64,000 nucleotides of DNA, from positions 17,482,001 to 17,546,000 of the forward strand of contig OU612068.1 in NCBI GenBank assembly GCA_914767715.1, in the 5' to 3' direction. The translations under genes were made by a program, and so were the position numbers. The notes beneath the pieces were generated by a model. That model was not told where the DNA came from, searched no databases, and saw only the letters and a program-made list of their open reading frames with translations. This document shows positions 1 to 12,879 of this stretch, one piece after another. The stretch is from Membranipora membranacea. Its lineage: Eukaryota > Bryozoa > Gymnolaemata > Cheilostomatida > Membraniporidae. Numbering within the stretch: the stretch's first letter is position 1; every line of letters begins with the position of its first letter.

Positions 1-561
1 GTAAAGGGGCTTTTCTTGACAATCTACGTGAAATAATTAAAATATTTTTATAAAGTTGATAATGAGGAGTTGCCTCGTCACACATATAAGAAGGACAACT
101 CCCCTGATATGTCATGCTGCAACTACAGACAAAGCATGTATCTAAATGTCTACCCTATGGGAGTAAATAGCTAGAGTTTAGTTCAGCTAGCTTTGAAATG
201 ACTTAACAAAAGCTAGCACCAACCAAGCTTTAGCTAACTAAGGTGGGGACTTATTGAAAGTAAAAAGGCTGAGCAAATGTTAGCTAGCAATAAATTGTTC
301 TGTTTCAAGCAAGTGTGAAAAGGCAACCTTTTCCTCCTGCAAATACTTTACTCCTCTAAGATATTGCATGGCAGTTTCAGTAGTTTGGGTTTTTTATATT
401 CCTCATTTTCTGTTGAAATCATCTTTATCGGCAAGCTGGATTCCATGAAAATAATTGTGTTAGATGCCTTGAGGTCAACAACACTTTGGCAATTATCCAA
501 CATTTCTAAAATAAGCTTTTTCAGCATTTTATCTGTTCACTGAATGGTTTCATTGTTACAG
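1..561. other. Intron or upstream flank of the SAMTOR/BMT2 gene
   Basis: No coding exon recognised. The first supported exon starts at 562 after a TTACAG acceptor and begins mid-codon, so earlier exons of the gene lie before the window and this stretch is most likely intron. Confidence 0.6.
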
Positions 562-3500
562 ATGCTTACCATTAGCTGAAGGAATCAGAGTATTAGATGT
601 CGGGAGTTGTTATGCCCCTTTTATCTCTCATCCTGAATTCGATTGTCTTGCAATAGACCTTCATCCTGCATCCAAGGTCAGTGGATCAGCAGTAATCATC
701 TCTCTTTCATTCCAGGGACTGTTGTGTTCACCTTTAACGGATAATAGAGCTGCTCTTTCTATGAAAACTTGCAAAGAAGCTGTTCATTGCCATAACCACT
801 TTCTTCGCATATTCGATGCAACATGACCGTAAACTTCCCTTACACCTCTTATTATTGTAAGATATTTTCTTAATTCAAACTGTTATATTATAAAAATTCT
901 CATCCATACTCTGGCCGTGTGTCTATGTGTCTGTGTGATTTTTAAAGCATTACCTTTATGTGTTGTAGGATGTTTTGAAATGTGATTTTATCGAGGTTTC
1001 TACAAGGCTCACCTCAAACACAGAAAGCAGTATGCATGATGGGCAAAAAATTCACTTCTTACCTTCAAACGTAAGTCCTAGTGCTAGAATCTAATTTCTA
1101 TGTAGCTTTTGCTCACCCAAAGCATAACAGCAGTTGTCTCATCACCACAATAAGAAAAAAAAACCTGATGTATAAATAATCAAAATGAATCATTATTGTA
1201 CTTTAGTTACAATAAAAATGAGTTTTATTTTCATTTTAAACTGCTGAGGCTTATCAATAAAAGTTCCGAGAGAACTTGCACTGCATTACAAGGAAAATAG
1301 ATCAAAACATTCTAAACTGATGTTGATAGATTTGTACCAGAAAAATCAGGGGAACTATAGGAAATAGAGGACCAGCAGACAGGGTTGTATCTAGGGGTTG
1401 TATCTAGGGGTTGTATCTAGGGGTTGTATCTAGGGGTTGTATCTAGGGGTTGTAAAGTGGTAGGTCTGAGGTCCATGCGGGAGTTAGAGAGGTGCTGTAG
1501 CTCCCCTACTGCAAGAGATAATTTTTTGGAAATGATTGTCAAAGGGATGCAATCTGGAACATGTTGGCTTAAAGGGGTTTGTAACATAACTAACCCACCC
1601 ACAGGTATCCGAATCGCCTTAGGGAGAAAGTGTTAGAGTTGATTGTCTTTTTTTCATGCCATAGTAAGGACTAGTTATCCCATGGATGAAAATATCCTAG
1701 CAGTACAAATGTATGGTAAGAATAAAATAGATAAAGAGGCATTGTAGGTACAACACAATTTGATCGTATAAAATGACCGTTCTAAATTTTCCCCCTAGAT
1801 GATAAATTGCATCACATAACAGAAATTATAAGCACAATATGATAACCTTAAAAATGATATCCTTTGGACCGAAACTGCTTGTCCTGTTGGAAATGGCTCT
1901 TTGTTGCAGAGAAAATCGTTACATGTCATTGTCATGTCAATTTTCAGGATGACATGGAAAGATCCTATGAAGAAATAATTGATTCATTTATAATAGAAAT
2001 AAAAATAATCGCAACTAAAAAGCAATTTGTTCACACATACTAAAAAATGACTTTTTTAAATGTTCACATGGGTGATCAATTGCATATTAATCAAAAGTTT
2101 GACCGAATTATGCCATTAATACACTTGACTTTTATATATATTATATTATTTATGCATGGTGATAGGCCGATATATTATAGCCCATAAGTTGATCAGAAAA
2201 AATAAGGTTATTACCGTTGCTGGGCTAAAAAACGGTGGCTTATAAAATAAGTAAAATAAAAATCAGTTCATCATAGAATGCTGTCTGACCAACTTTTTGA
2301 GACAGCTGAAGTAAATCACTGCACACATGATCACCGTAGGATTGGACTTTGGATACATATTTTAGACACAATACATTTAGATGTACGCTGAGTTTCTCAA
2401 TGTTAAGTTGGGACAGTCTTTCATCATAGTCGTCTGTGAGGGATAAAATCATTTTTACTCAGATATGGGTGCCACACTGGACAGGCAAACGACCGAACAG
2501 ATAGAAGCTCATTGTGCTTCACTGTTGGACCTGATGCAGGACTGCAGGTGATCATAAAAGCTTTACATGATAATGAAATAAGTTTATTTTTTGATTACAT
2601 GATAAAATTGAATGCAAACATTAGTTACTATAAATGTGGAACAATAAATGATAAATTGAAAATAAAAGTAAAATCTAAACTGATGTGTGTCAGTTGCCTT
2701 TTGGAACTGTTATATATGAACAAAATTTTTATTCGAGCCCGTTCTGCAGAGAAATTCTGGTCATAAACAATGACATGTCCCCATCCCAAAGATATAAATA
2801 CTTTGGTAAATAGGTATGATTATGAACCACATTAGGAAGTTCAACTAAAAATGAAAAATTTAGCCTATATATGTATATATATATCGATTCTATTTTCTGA
2901 TCATGGACATTATGTGGGAGAGGCCATTCACAAACAAAGATGTATAGTAAAACTAATCAAGTGAACTTGTAAAAAAATGATATCGTCAAAGAGGGCTGAT
3001 CTATTGAAAGTCTGGTTATCTGTATTAAGGTAGTGATGAGGTGGGTCTGCAATAAAAATTAGGGGTGTCATCCTTCTCTCTAACCCCTTAGTCAATTATC
3101 AAGTCTTAACTGCACCTGTTCATTTTGTACTTGAATGGTGTAATTACTTCAAAGACTGTGACAATAATATGAGCCAAAATGGTGTCCTTATGGCTGTAAT
3201 TTTGGGGAACCAGAGGGAATTTAAGATTATAGACGGACCAAAGCAAATATAGTCTGCAACTACTTCTGCAGTAGTTATGCAATATTTTGACACGGAAAAA
3301 ACTCATAGCACTGAGTACTTTCTAACACAACACATAATTGTTACCCAGAAGTGCTATGTATTTCTTTTCGGTGGCAAAATAATGCATGACTACTGCAGAA
3401 CTAGCTGCTAGACTATATATTGGTTACATCTTTCTGTACACTTAAATATTGTAGAACATGGTATTATTTCTGTTCATCCATTTGAAATTCAGCGTCTAAA

Positions 3501-6500
3501 TTTGGGAAACCAAATTTCATCAATATGTGATTACACATGTTCAGTGACTTTTCAGTGCTAACCCACGTCCTGTTTACCTCCCTATTATCTTTACTGAAGT
3601 ATGCGCCGGCTTGGCTGTCTCTGTCCATGGCAGCTAGAGCAGTGTCCACTAAACTGGCAGATATGCCTACATAGTCAAACACGCCAGCTATGGTTTTCTT
3701 GGGGCTTGCCTGCAATTCTTCGTATTTGATACTCTTAAATTTCACCCCGTTAGCTTGAAAGTTTCTCATCATAGTCACAATACAACACCATAGCATAGTA
3801 AACCATTCGAAAACACTGGGATCAGTTCCTGCCGTTTGCATCGTCTGTGAACAAAAGCTCAGATCGTAACCATTAGAAAACATAAACCACATTCCCCTAA
3901 CGCGACCGACCGGTGGTAGTATTGTCAGTTTTCGATTAAGGAAGTATTTCAAGCTGAAATTGATCCAGGGATCACTTCCAAAAGCTTTGTAGTATGACTT
4001 TGCTGATCCCAAAGTGTCTCTGTAACCAAACATAATCTTCTGATTTGGGAATCTTTTCTGGATGATAGGGACTGCATGGTGATCCAGTGTCATACTCTTC
4101 CAGAAGATAGATTGGTCTTTAGGAATCATGGATACTTGCATCTTGATCCAGGCTACCACCATTTCCTCGTACTCCTCAGTTTTAGCGTAGGTCTGCAAAT
4201 CAGAAATGTCTGTACGTCTGTAATTAATACTGTGATACAACGTTTGACTCTCCGAGATTGTTGTCCAGTTTGGTAATAAATTGAAGATTTGTCCCCATAG
4301 TGTGGACCCACATCTAGTCGTGTGAAACAGCCACACTACTTCTCTGTCGTCAATGTTGATGTTGGATACAATGACGTCCAAATCAGATCTGGGTATTGTT
4401 ATCAGTCGTTTAGCGTTAGCTGTTTGAGCGAAATGCAGGAATGGAAAATCGCGTAAATTGTAAAGGTCCACATCAGGATCACATTCCAGAAATCTGGCGA
4501 TGTCCGGTTCTATAGATAGTAGGTGTACATTCTTGTTAAGAACTATGTCAGGCTGTGTGAAGTGACTGTGAGTGGTAATGAATGAGAGAGGTGTCGCTAG
4601 AGGGTTGCGTTTCAGTGTGTATCGAATGTCAAGGACTTGTGCATTTTCCTTCTCCTGATTTTTCTTTATTTTTTCAATTTGGGCTGCCGTCCCTAAAATA
4701 TAGAGATAATGTGACGACCTAGAACATGGCTCTAACTGGTGCGGTGATTTAAAATCTACAGTTAAAGTTCTGCTGGAGTAAGTTTTCAAAGCTCTTTGGG
4801 GGATCAATTATGAATGGCATTGAGAGTTAGAAATCCATTGCAACCTCAGCAGTACTGACTATGTGACTATGAAATGCTTTGATCAATAGACAATATTATT
4901 AAGTCTATGATGGGTATACATTTATATTCGTTTAAATCAGATATTACACTCCAAACTCCGAAAAAACACATGTTACTTAAGTTGTATCGAGTTGCTCAAC
5001 AGCTTGTTCTGACAGTCAGCCAAATATCAATTTGAATAAATTAGGCTCATACTCACCATTTAGAGTCCAAGAAAGCCTCTGAAGACGCTGCCATGTGCCA
5101 CTGAAAACCTTGCCAGCAATTACAGAGATCACATTGAAAACTGTGAACAAGAAGCCCATCATCTTGGCAAACATCTATCCAAGATGTTCACAATCAAACT
5201 ATCCACTCCTTACAAATTATTTCACTGCTTTATAGTCCTGACAAGCTGTGCAGTGCTTCGTAAAAGGTTGACTTGTATGTAGCAATTTGCACGCATGAGT
5301 AACGATAATACATTGACATTGACATATTATGTCTATGGGATAATATTTTCTAAAGCTGACAAATAATACAAAGTAGTATAAGTACAATTTAACTAAGCAT
5401 AGAACTAGCCTTCTCTCAATGCCTCATTCCAGTGGCGTAGATTAGCACTCACTGCCCACGTAGTTCTGTGAGTGGCTGAATAGCTCAGTGCGTAGAGCGT
5501 TTGCCTAATGATCACTATTAATAAGATTGTTGTGGGTTTGAATCCCAACGAGGTCAGTTTTTTTTCAAATGGGTGCTTTATAACTGGAGCATTTTTACCG
5601 TAATCTTCTACTGCTATTGAGTTGTTTTCTGAAAGTACCCAACAGCTCAGTGAGCTATTGAAATACCTCTCTGCTTACACTTTTTTGCTACCGATATGCA
5701 AAAATTTCCGTGGTGGGAGGGCGCTTAAGCGCCCCTCCCACACCCTCCCCGCCACGCTTACGGCGTGTGGATCGGGCTGTGCCCGATCATTATGCTCATC
5801 TCTAAAAAGTCAGTGAGTTAAATTTTTTAGAATATAGCCCCTGCCTCATTCATTGTTTCGTTTTCTGAACATGACAAAAAGGGGGCCTTTGAGAAAACAT
5901 GGAAGAATAGGAAGTATAGCAAAAAAGTGACATGTGCCAATGTATATATGCAATAATTGCTTGCAGGTTGAAATTGGTAAAATGCAGCTGTTCATCGGGT
6001 CTTGCGTAATAGAAACCATGAGCTGTCATTTTTCAACATGCACACATGACTAAATATTGTACGCCATCTCCCGTTATTTACACAAGTCAAACACAGTTTT
6101 ATATTATTCAATCCAAATTTGAACAGTTGAAAATTAAGTTGGATGTTTAGCAGATCAAACATCTAATTGAAATAGTATAATATCTTAGTAGCAATATATA
6201 CAGCATCAGATCATCAGCGCACAAAAAGCCTGATTTAACAAGCACAATCTTGCTTCGCAAGTCAAATCATTATTTAGTTCACAACCTATTTCCTTATCAT
6301 TATTTAACGTATTATATTATAATACATTATAATGTATTATAATAGTAATTATATTATTATTGTAGCACTTTCATGCGGTTGTCTTCTCACTTCTATTGGA
6401 GTACATGCCATCCCATACACAGAGGTGGCAGTGTTGTATAAAAGCACATAAGATCCTTGCACAGAATGGAGTTCTTGTTATCGTGACACCCGACTCGAAT

Positions 6501-7537
6501 AAGGTGCATCGCAGAGTACAGCAGGTAAGCTGGAACTGTCATAAAGAGCCATGTGAACCGCATTAATATCAAATGCACTATGAAATTCACACCAATACAT
6601 TTATTGGGATTCAGTTAAAATGATTGTGAAGAACGGAATATATAGTTCAATGCCTGTCATAAGTATCATTAAAATCTAGTGTGGGTTAATTTTCATTATT
6701 GCAACTGATATTGTAATGTTGTAGTGATATTGTTGTGCATATTGAATGCATGACATTATCAGCTTTGTAGTTGTCTTCCCTCTGTAAATCGGTTAAAAGA
6801 CAACTTCTCAATTAGTTCATTGTACCCAAATTGTGGAGTTTCCCAACCTCCTCCCCTAAATGAAGGCAGAATAAATCACACCCTGAATGATAATATATAT
6901 GATGATACATAAATTGCTATCTTATAATGTAGGTAATCTTTGAGTGAATCACGTTTCGTCCCAGGTTCAAATTACAATAGTTGAGATCTAAATTAAAACT
7001 TAACCAAAATCCCAAAATTTCGACAAGCTTCCATTTGTCCTGTCCTGCCACACTAATAGATCAAGTTTGATCTAATTCCTGCCGTTTCAATACTTTTGGT
7101 GAGCTGCTGGCGGCTCGAAGGAGGCAACTCCTAATGCAGGAAAATTGGACCATATTTGCTCTAGCCTTGTCACGTGGCCACGGGTTGGTCTTGGTCTTTT
7201 ACCTAACAAACCAAAACATGTGGCCACTTTACAAGACTATACTTGCTCTACTACAATACTTGTGTCTCAGGCAGTAATGTCATATTGATTGTAGATGAAA
7301 GATTGGAAAGAAGCTATTGAATCTCTTGGTTTTCAGCGATGTTGTTATGAGAAGAAGGAGCACCTGCACTGTATGGCCTTTAGAAAAATATCAGAGCTCA
7401 CTGACAGCTGCAATTTAAGTGAAGGTGGCATGTCTAAAAATTTGTACATACCGCAGGATTTCAACACAAAACTTCCCTCAGAATCATCAAATGATGAGCC
7501 AAACTCGCCACCAACTAAACGGAAAAAGGCGGTTTGA
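562..7537 (+). CDS. BMT2: SAMTOR/BMT2 homologue, S-adenosylmethionine-binding protein (3' part, four exons)
   Basis: Exons 562-676, 969-1070, 6366-6524 and 7295-7537 (TGA). Phases agree and all have AG/GT borders (donors gtcagt, gtaagt, gtaagc). The joined 205 codons read through the class I methyltransferase fold. Motif I is [10 protein letters not shown], followed by the acidic residue in LAIDLHP and then KCDF. Next come [12 protein letters not shown], the strand LVIVTPDS, and the family tail [16 protein letters not shown] and LYIPQDFN. Vertebrate SAMTOR (C7orf60) reads SAM levels for mTORC1 through GATOR1-KICSTOR; the yeast relative Bmt2 methylates 25S rRNA. Which role applies here is inference. 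The C-terminus is shorter than in vertebrates and ends soon after a basic KRKK stretch. The N-terminal helical part lies before the window. Intron 2 is about 5.3 kb and carries an antisense gene. Confidence 0.9.
1385..1455 (+). repeat. 13-bp tandem repeat
   Basis: The unit TTGTATCTAGGGG recurs five times exactly (starts 1385, 1398, 1411, 1424, 1437) with a diverging sixth at 1450. It lies in SAMTOR intron 2. Confidence 0.9.
3464..5174 (-). CDS. Sulfotransferase-like P-loop protein, complete, nested in a SAMTOR intron
   Basis: Two exons: 5174-5057 (ATG, donor GTGAGT) and 4692-3464 (acceptor TATTTTAG to stop), 448 residues. The phase-1 join gives LNGTAAQ. The N-terminus ([21 protein letters not shown]) is hydrophobic and could be a signal anchor, as in Golgi type II sulfotransferases. 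A P-loop-like 5'-phosphosulfate motif is seen in [11 protein letters not shown]. Further on, [13 protein letters not shown] resembles the 3'-phosphate-binding segment (Arg and Ser of the RDP...S motif). I do not recognise a named subfamily, so the substrate is unknown. The upstream ATG in the open frame of exon 2 (4807) is not the likely start, because the region before 4692 is an intron by splice consensus. The whole gene is antisense inside SAMTOR intron 2. Confidence 0.75.
5474..5560 (+). repeat. tRNA-like sequence, probably SINE or tRNA pseudogene
   Basis: An A-box-like TAGCTCAGTGCGTAGAGCG is followed about 50 bases on by a B-box-like GGGTTTGAATCCC, the spacing of a tRNA promoter. The flanking 7-base arms do not pair into a proper acceptor stem and the T-stem is imperfect, so this is not a functional tRNA. 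Downstream (5710-5795) lie GC-rich hairpins such as GGGCGCTTAAGCGCCC, unlike the AT-rich surroundings and perhaps part of the same element. Confidence 0.5.
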
Positions 7538-7737
7538 GAATTACCTACTTATCATATCTCATTTCAAATGACATGTGAGTCTGTAACTGCCGTATGGTTT
7601 TACTGTGGGGCCAGCCACAAAAACAGTTATAGAAATACATCAGCAAATTCTTTATTTGGGCCCTCAGATCTCATTGAACCTTATTTTATAAATCACAGAT
7701 TTTGTTCATACTCTCAAGTTTTGTGTTTATGGAAAAA

Positions 7738-7743
7738 AATAAA
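7738..7743 (+). promoter_or_regulatory. Candidate poly(A) signal of the SAMTOR gene
   Basis: AATAAA about 200 bases after the SAMTOR stop codon on the coding strand. The motif is common in AT-rich DNA, so the assignment rests on position only. Confidence 0.4.
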
Positions 7744-7904
7744 TTACCTGATGCATATCTAGAAATATTGATCCATTTGGAGTTGCATGGCCTACGAAGG
7801 GGAGATTTTTCCCATAATATGGATGCACAGTTTATAAATTATGCAGTCTTGGAGTTGTAGAGTGTAGACTACTTGGCAGCAACCCATTCATTTTTTTTCA
7901 TCCG

Positions 7905-8250
7905 TAATAAATAATTCATTGTTTGCTACTGTAAAAACAATGCTGAGTTAGGTAAAACCATAAGGTATAAATCACTGGGAGGAACTCCCGGGATACCCTG
8001 TCGATTCCCTTGCCTGCAACCTGCTCACCTTTTTTCACACATTGTAAATGATTTACCATCTGCTTTTATAACACAATGCTAGGTTATGTAAAACCATGAG
8101 CTACAAATTACCGGGATATCCTCCCAGAATACCCTGTGTTTCCCTATCCATTTACTTTTTCATACAATATAATATTATACAATTTATAAATAATTTAATA
8201 TCTGCTGCTGTAAAAAGATGCTGGGTTATGTAAAACCATGGGAGAGTAAT
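7905..8250 (+). repeat. Diverged tandem repeat of about 140 bp, three units
   Basis: The core GATGCTGGGTTATGTAAAAC and variants of it recurs near 7938, 8074 and 8217. Each copy is preceded by a run of the type 'atctgctgctgtaaaaa'; the first two are followed by a GGGATA...CCTCCCxGxATACCCTGT block. The intergenic stretch 7538-9390 holds only this repeat and the inverted-repeat element at 8755 as recognisable content. Confidence 0.7.
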
Positions 8251-8754
8251 CCATTCAGTCAGCTGACTGCTGACTGAAACAGAACAGGGTAGAAAATACA
8301 GCTGTATTGATCAGAGCAATTTCCTAGGTTCAAATGAGGGAAGTAAATCAGCCAATGAGAAGTAATGTTTACATCAGATGACTCAGATTTATTGTATTAC
8401 TGCTGAGCTCAAGTGGCCATTGACCATTTTTCTGAAAAGGCTATTTATTTGTTTAACCTGCTGTCGCATATCAGTTAGGTCGGGCCAGCAGAAGAGTTCA
8501 TGTGTAGCTGACTCTGTTTAATATAAATACAGAAATAAACTTCTTGAATAGTCATTTTAAGGCTTGCTGAAGTGGAAAGAAGCTTGATTGAGTCGAACAA
8601 AAAGTATAATTAATATATCGTAGCTATTGCTGTGTCATTTGTTGAAAAGCTGGTATAGGCTAGTAAAAAATCTACCAACATACTACTCCAACATAAGCTG
8701 TAAGACAATTTTTGATATCAATTTTTGATGCATTTGTGCCAAACGGTTTAGGGG

Positions 8755-8882
8755 TAGTTTAAGTGCTCAAACTGTGCCCAGATAGATTGTAGTCGCATAA
8801 CATCAACCACTATTCCAACCCAAGTGGTTGATTATCTCATGCTACTACCATCTATCCTGGCACAGTTTGAGCGGTTAAACTA
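8755..8882. mobile_element. Hairpin MITE with TAGTTTAA / TTAAACTA ends
   Basis: Inverted repeat with termini TAGTTTAAGTGCTCAAACTG and its near-complement, whose inner arms also pair roughly (ATAGATTG... with ...CATCTAT). The flanks GTTTAGGGG (left) and ATTTAGAGG (right) match at 7 of 9 positions, which fits an aged 9-bp target duplication. A solo copy of the terminal sequence (tagtttaagtgctcaaac) is at 22862. Confidence 0.7.
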
Positions 8883-9390
8883 GATTTAGAGGCTGTCAAA
8901 TTCCATGAACTGTGTAAATGATGACACACAAAACAAAGCATGAGATTATGATGCTGGCGCTGGCATTAAGTTCAGTAATATTGATCTCCCAAAATTGTCT
9001 GTCATAATACAACAAACCGTCTGCATTTGTTGATGAGATTGGGGGCCCTGATGATAGCAACGCATAAACAACCCGAGGGAGTAATCAATTTTAGGATTTT
9101 CTAACCTATAGGTTGTTTTTAGTAACAGCTTATGATCATATCCTAATTGAGAATGTTTTTATTGATCCCGAGCTTTAATTTCAAATGAATTATGTAATGT
9201 ATATATGTTTGCATGTTGTCTCTGTCACTCAAGTTCTGTGATTGCTTTTTTAATCAATTTACTTTCTCTCTTGCTAGCAGGCCATTCATTACTTTTCCCT
9301 CTTGCTCGCAGACTATTCATCGTCGTAGTGAGCTATAAACATTCACATTCCACGCCGGAGACTGGCAGTAAGAAGTTAGCAGAAGTAAGC

Positions 9391-12300
9391 ATGGCTCCAT
9401 CAGTCACTCTATACCTGGTCAGAGTCTCGCCATCCTGCCGAGTAGTCTGGTTATATCTACTACAGGTAGCTATATAACTTTTGTGACATATTTATGTTAG
9501 ACATGGACTAATAAGCTGCTGAGGTTAAGCTGGGCGATGTTTTTAATTCTCAATCATGTTTGTTATTAATATGAAAGCAATGTGACATAGTGTCAATGTA
9601 GCCTTGGCATGCAGCTATATTTATTGTTTTGAGGGGCCACCCAAAACAAAAATTAACCTTGTGCTAAGGCTAGTGTTGATGCTTTCTTGGCTCTGCTTTC
9701 TTGGCTAGGTTTGATCAGTAATGGTGTATTTGGGATATATCTGGTGGGGAAAATGTAGAAATTGCATGCCACATCATGCCGTTCAATCAACGTCTATGTA
9801 TCTTTAACATTGTTTCAGAATAATATACAACATCAATTGGTGGATATTACCACTTTTGAAGACCTGGAGAATATACCCAATAGTGATCAGTTGTGTGGTC
9901 ACACAGAAGTACCAATACTTACCGATGGCGATATTGTGGTGTTTGAAGCGTAAGTTTTTTGTATCAGAACCTTTGAAATACAATTATATATCAAATATTA
10001 TTAATCTTAATCTTAATCTTGGCATGTTCAGTTAACGTGATATATCGCTTTTTAAAACTTTTTAATATTGTATTGGTGATCATGTCTAATAGTTATTTTC
10101 ACAGTTTAAACCTCCCAAATGTTTGACGTTGAGTTGCAGTGACCTCCGCTCCGGAAGTTCATTTTGGGGCAAAAAGTGCCCTTTTTAAATTGTGCCCTCT
10201 GTGCCTTGTTTTTGAGGTATTTGATTAGTTTATGCTTTGACCATATAGAGGAGGCATGGCACTAACTGGAGGAGTGACATTTTGGTGAAACTTTATGATT
10301 TTAGGCCTCCTGTCTTCGAGACTTGAAATTGATTTTTGCAATGGTGTTAGGGCCATTTCTGACCCCTCATTACATGCAACCCCAATAATGCAAAAACTAG
10401 AATTTCCAATTCATTATACCATTTTGGTCTTGTACTGTCACTTCAATCAATAATCTTGACAGTTTACAGATCCTTGTTGTCACAACTGTATCAGATAGTT
10501 ACCCAAATTTTAACTTATTTAGGTCAAAATTTTCCAGCCAAAAATCAGAAATTCAGAAAGACGTCAGTCAAATTTGTTGTCAGCATGATGAACAACAGGG
10601 GATTGTCTAGGTTTGAATCGAAGCGATTGTTGATTATGGCTTTACATCTTGAGATATTTGGATTTTTGTGGCTAAACCAGCTTTATTTGGTCCAAAACAT
10701 GCACTTTTTTCCATATGATGACATATGATACACACTAGCTTCCATTAAACTAGAGAGTATTTCCGAGGTTTTGATCGTGGCGTTTGATGATAAATTCAGA
10801 AGTAGGGAAGTTATTAGCATAAACATTTCTCTTTCCATGCTAAACAATCACCTAAAAAAGGTGGATCCATTGTTGTGCACAATGTGATTTGCATGTAATA
10901 CTGCTTAGATTTTCATCACGCTTTTGCATAACGTAATTTACTGCATCATTTTGCCCATGGCTGCCTGTTTTCAATGTATTTTAGTTAATGTACAATTAAT
11001 CAAGTTAAGAACATGCGGTTTGAAAAAAATTACGATATTAAACATAAGTCAGACTACTGGCAATGTGTCAGTGAAGGAATTTTTTAGATGGGACAAGTAG
11101 TTCCTGGGAAACTGAAAAGGCGATATATCATGTTAATCTGCGATTACTCTTACTTTTAATCTTCCCATCTGGTTGATTACAGGACCACTCACCAAAGAAG
11201 AAATCAAGCAATAACGATATATTTTAATAGATATGGACTTATGATGAGCTTTCCTCTCAAATATGAAACTTTTGATGAGTGATTGAGTCATTATTTCATA
11301 GCTATATGTAAATGTAATCACCTTTAGTTTTGTTTTTGGAAAACTTGACCAGACTTTTAAACCTTTTTCTTACAATCAGCATAGTCCTATACTTTTCATC
11401 TCGATATTGCGTGTTCTCATTGGCCTACACGGCCAATCAAATGAAAAAAAAAATCAAAAAAAAAAGAATATAAAATTTTTTTTTATTCAGATTAAAATTA
11501 ATCTTTGAGTTAATCAGATTAATCTTAATATGGATTAATCGCGTTAATCTTCTAAATAACGCTATTATTTCCCAGCCCTAATCATTATATAAGTTCCAGA
11601 AATAGAAGTAGCAGAAAATTTTCATTCATAAAACAAATAAGATATATGATCATTGATATATATATATATCAAAGGATCAGTACATATCAACTCTTACTTG
11701 TTTCTTTCTGTTTACTTTATTTCTGGAACATAAAATAAACTTCATTTCCTTATATTTGTTCTTGAGTGTACACATCTTTGTCGTTCCCCTTCCCGTCCCC
11801 CACTCTCTCCCAATGACACCCCATCTCGCTTAAATTGTTTTTTTTTATAACAGTCAGCTATCATGGCTCACCACTTTAGATGCTGTTACCTTCTATTGTA
11901 GACCCGCAATCTTGGATTATTTAGCAAAGCGTTACACAGACCACACTGGGTTCGGTAAAACGCTACAAACCCGAACAATATGTTCGTCAATGCTGAGCTG
12001 GACTAACTCTGATCTACACAGGTAATGTAAAATACAAATAAACAAATAAACGCACGGATAAAAAATATATTATTCATCAACGTGTTGAAGAGTCTCCTTT
12101 ATTTTAAATACATTTTATTGACTGCTGCGTTTCCTAACAATGGTGACATCTGTGACATGTTTGTTTTCACTACTCAATGGAAGATCATACCAATAGAGAT
12201 TGAATATGACTACGGCCATAGGACTGCCCCATTTCCTAACTTTGGGCTTGGTGTGGGTGGGGGTGGGGGCGGGAAGTTTGGAAGCTCACTCTGTTTCTCA

Positions 12301-12879
12301 TAAGCTGATAAATTTTTTATAGATACATTTCAACTGCCCAATGTATTTGTAAATCGGTATGATTTTCTATTGTGTAGACCAAAAAAAACATGTCACAGAT
12401 GACACCATTGTGTTCACTTATTACTGTTATGGAATTTTCCTTATTCAAGGAATTGAGTTGCTACTTGTATTAAATCACTTGGAGTGAACTCAGTAATAAG
12501 TTGTTTTTTTCTATTTGTTTCTAGAATTGCTGGTTTTATGTATGCGTACCCACAATTCCTGGATAGATATCGATTGGAAACAGAATCAGCTAATGAATGT
12601 TTGATTGAGAGCGGAATTCAAGCATTGACTGCACAACTTAGTAAAATAGAAAACCGCTATCTCAAGCGATCAGAGTATCTCTGCGGCTCAGAATTATCAG
12701 TCGCTGACAGTTTTATGGTGACTACTCTAATGCAGTCACAATGGGGAGGATTTAACTTTGCCATGTGGCCTAAAGTGCGAGCCTGGATGCTGAAAGTCAT
12801 GGATCAGCCCCATTGGCAGACAGTGCACGAGGCGCACATGGAATTCATACATGAAATGCTTGCAGAGCAGGAAGCATAG
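9391..12879 (+). CDS. Glutathione S-transferase, theta-like, complete, four exons
   Basis: Exons 9391-9465, 9819-9949, 11902-12021 and 12525-12879 give 226 residues in consistent phase, a normal GST length. The N-terminal thioredoxin-like domain has LYLVRVSPSCR, where Ser13 aligns with the catalytic Ser of theta GSTs (LSQPCR). It also has the cis-proline turn VPILTDGD (Pro57) and FEAPAILDYLAKRY. The usual glutathione-contacting Glu-Ser pair reads Glu68-Ala69 here. The C-terminal helical domain contains LSKIENRYL, YLCGSELSVADSFMVTTL (the conserved N-capping/Asp region) and WPKVRAWM. Expected role: conjugation of glutathione to electrophiles in the cytosol. The Ser-to-Ala change could weaken glutathione binding or reflect another class. 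The start was chosen because this ATG opens the conserved first beta strand. Confidence 0.85.
12244..12272 (+). other. G-rich run with quadruplex potential
   Basis: Five runs of three or more G in about 30 bases (GGGTGGGGGTGGGGGCGGG core) within GST intron 3. It stands out in AT-rich DNA; any function is unknown. Confidence 0.5.

Noticed and set aside
4693-4807. Extended N-terminus of the sulfotransferase (start at 4807)
   Set aside because: A clear acceptor at 4693-4694 and an upstream exon with ATG, hydrophobic start and GTGAGT donor in matching phase give a better model.
5474-5560. Functional tRNA gene
   Set aside because: Acceptor and T stems do not pair properly although A and B boxes are visible.
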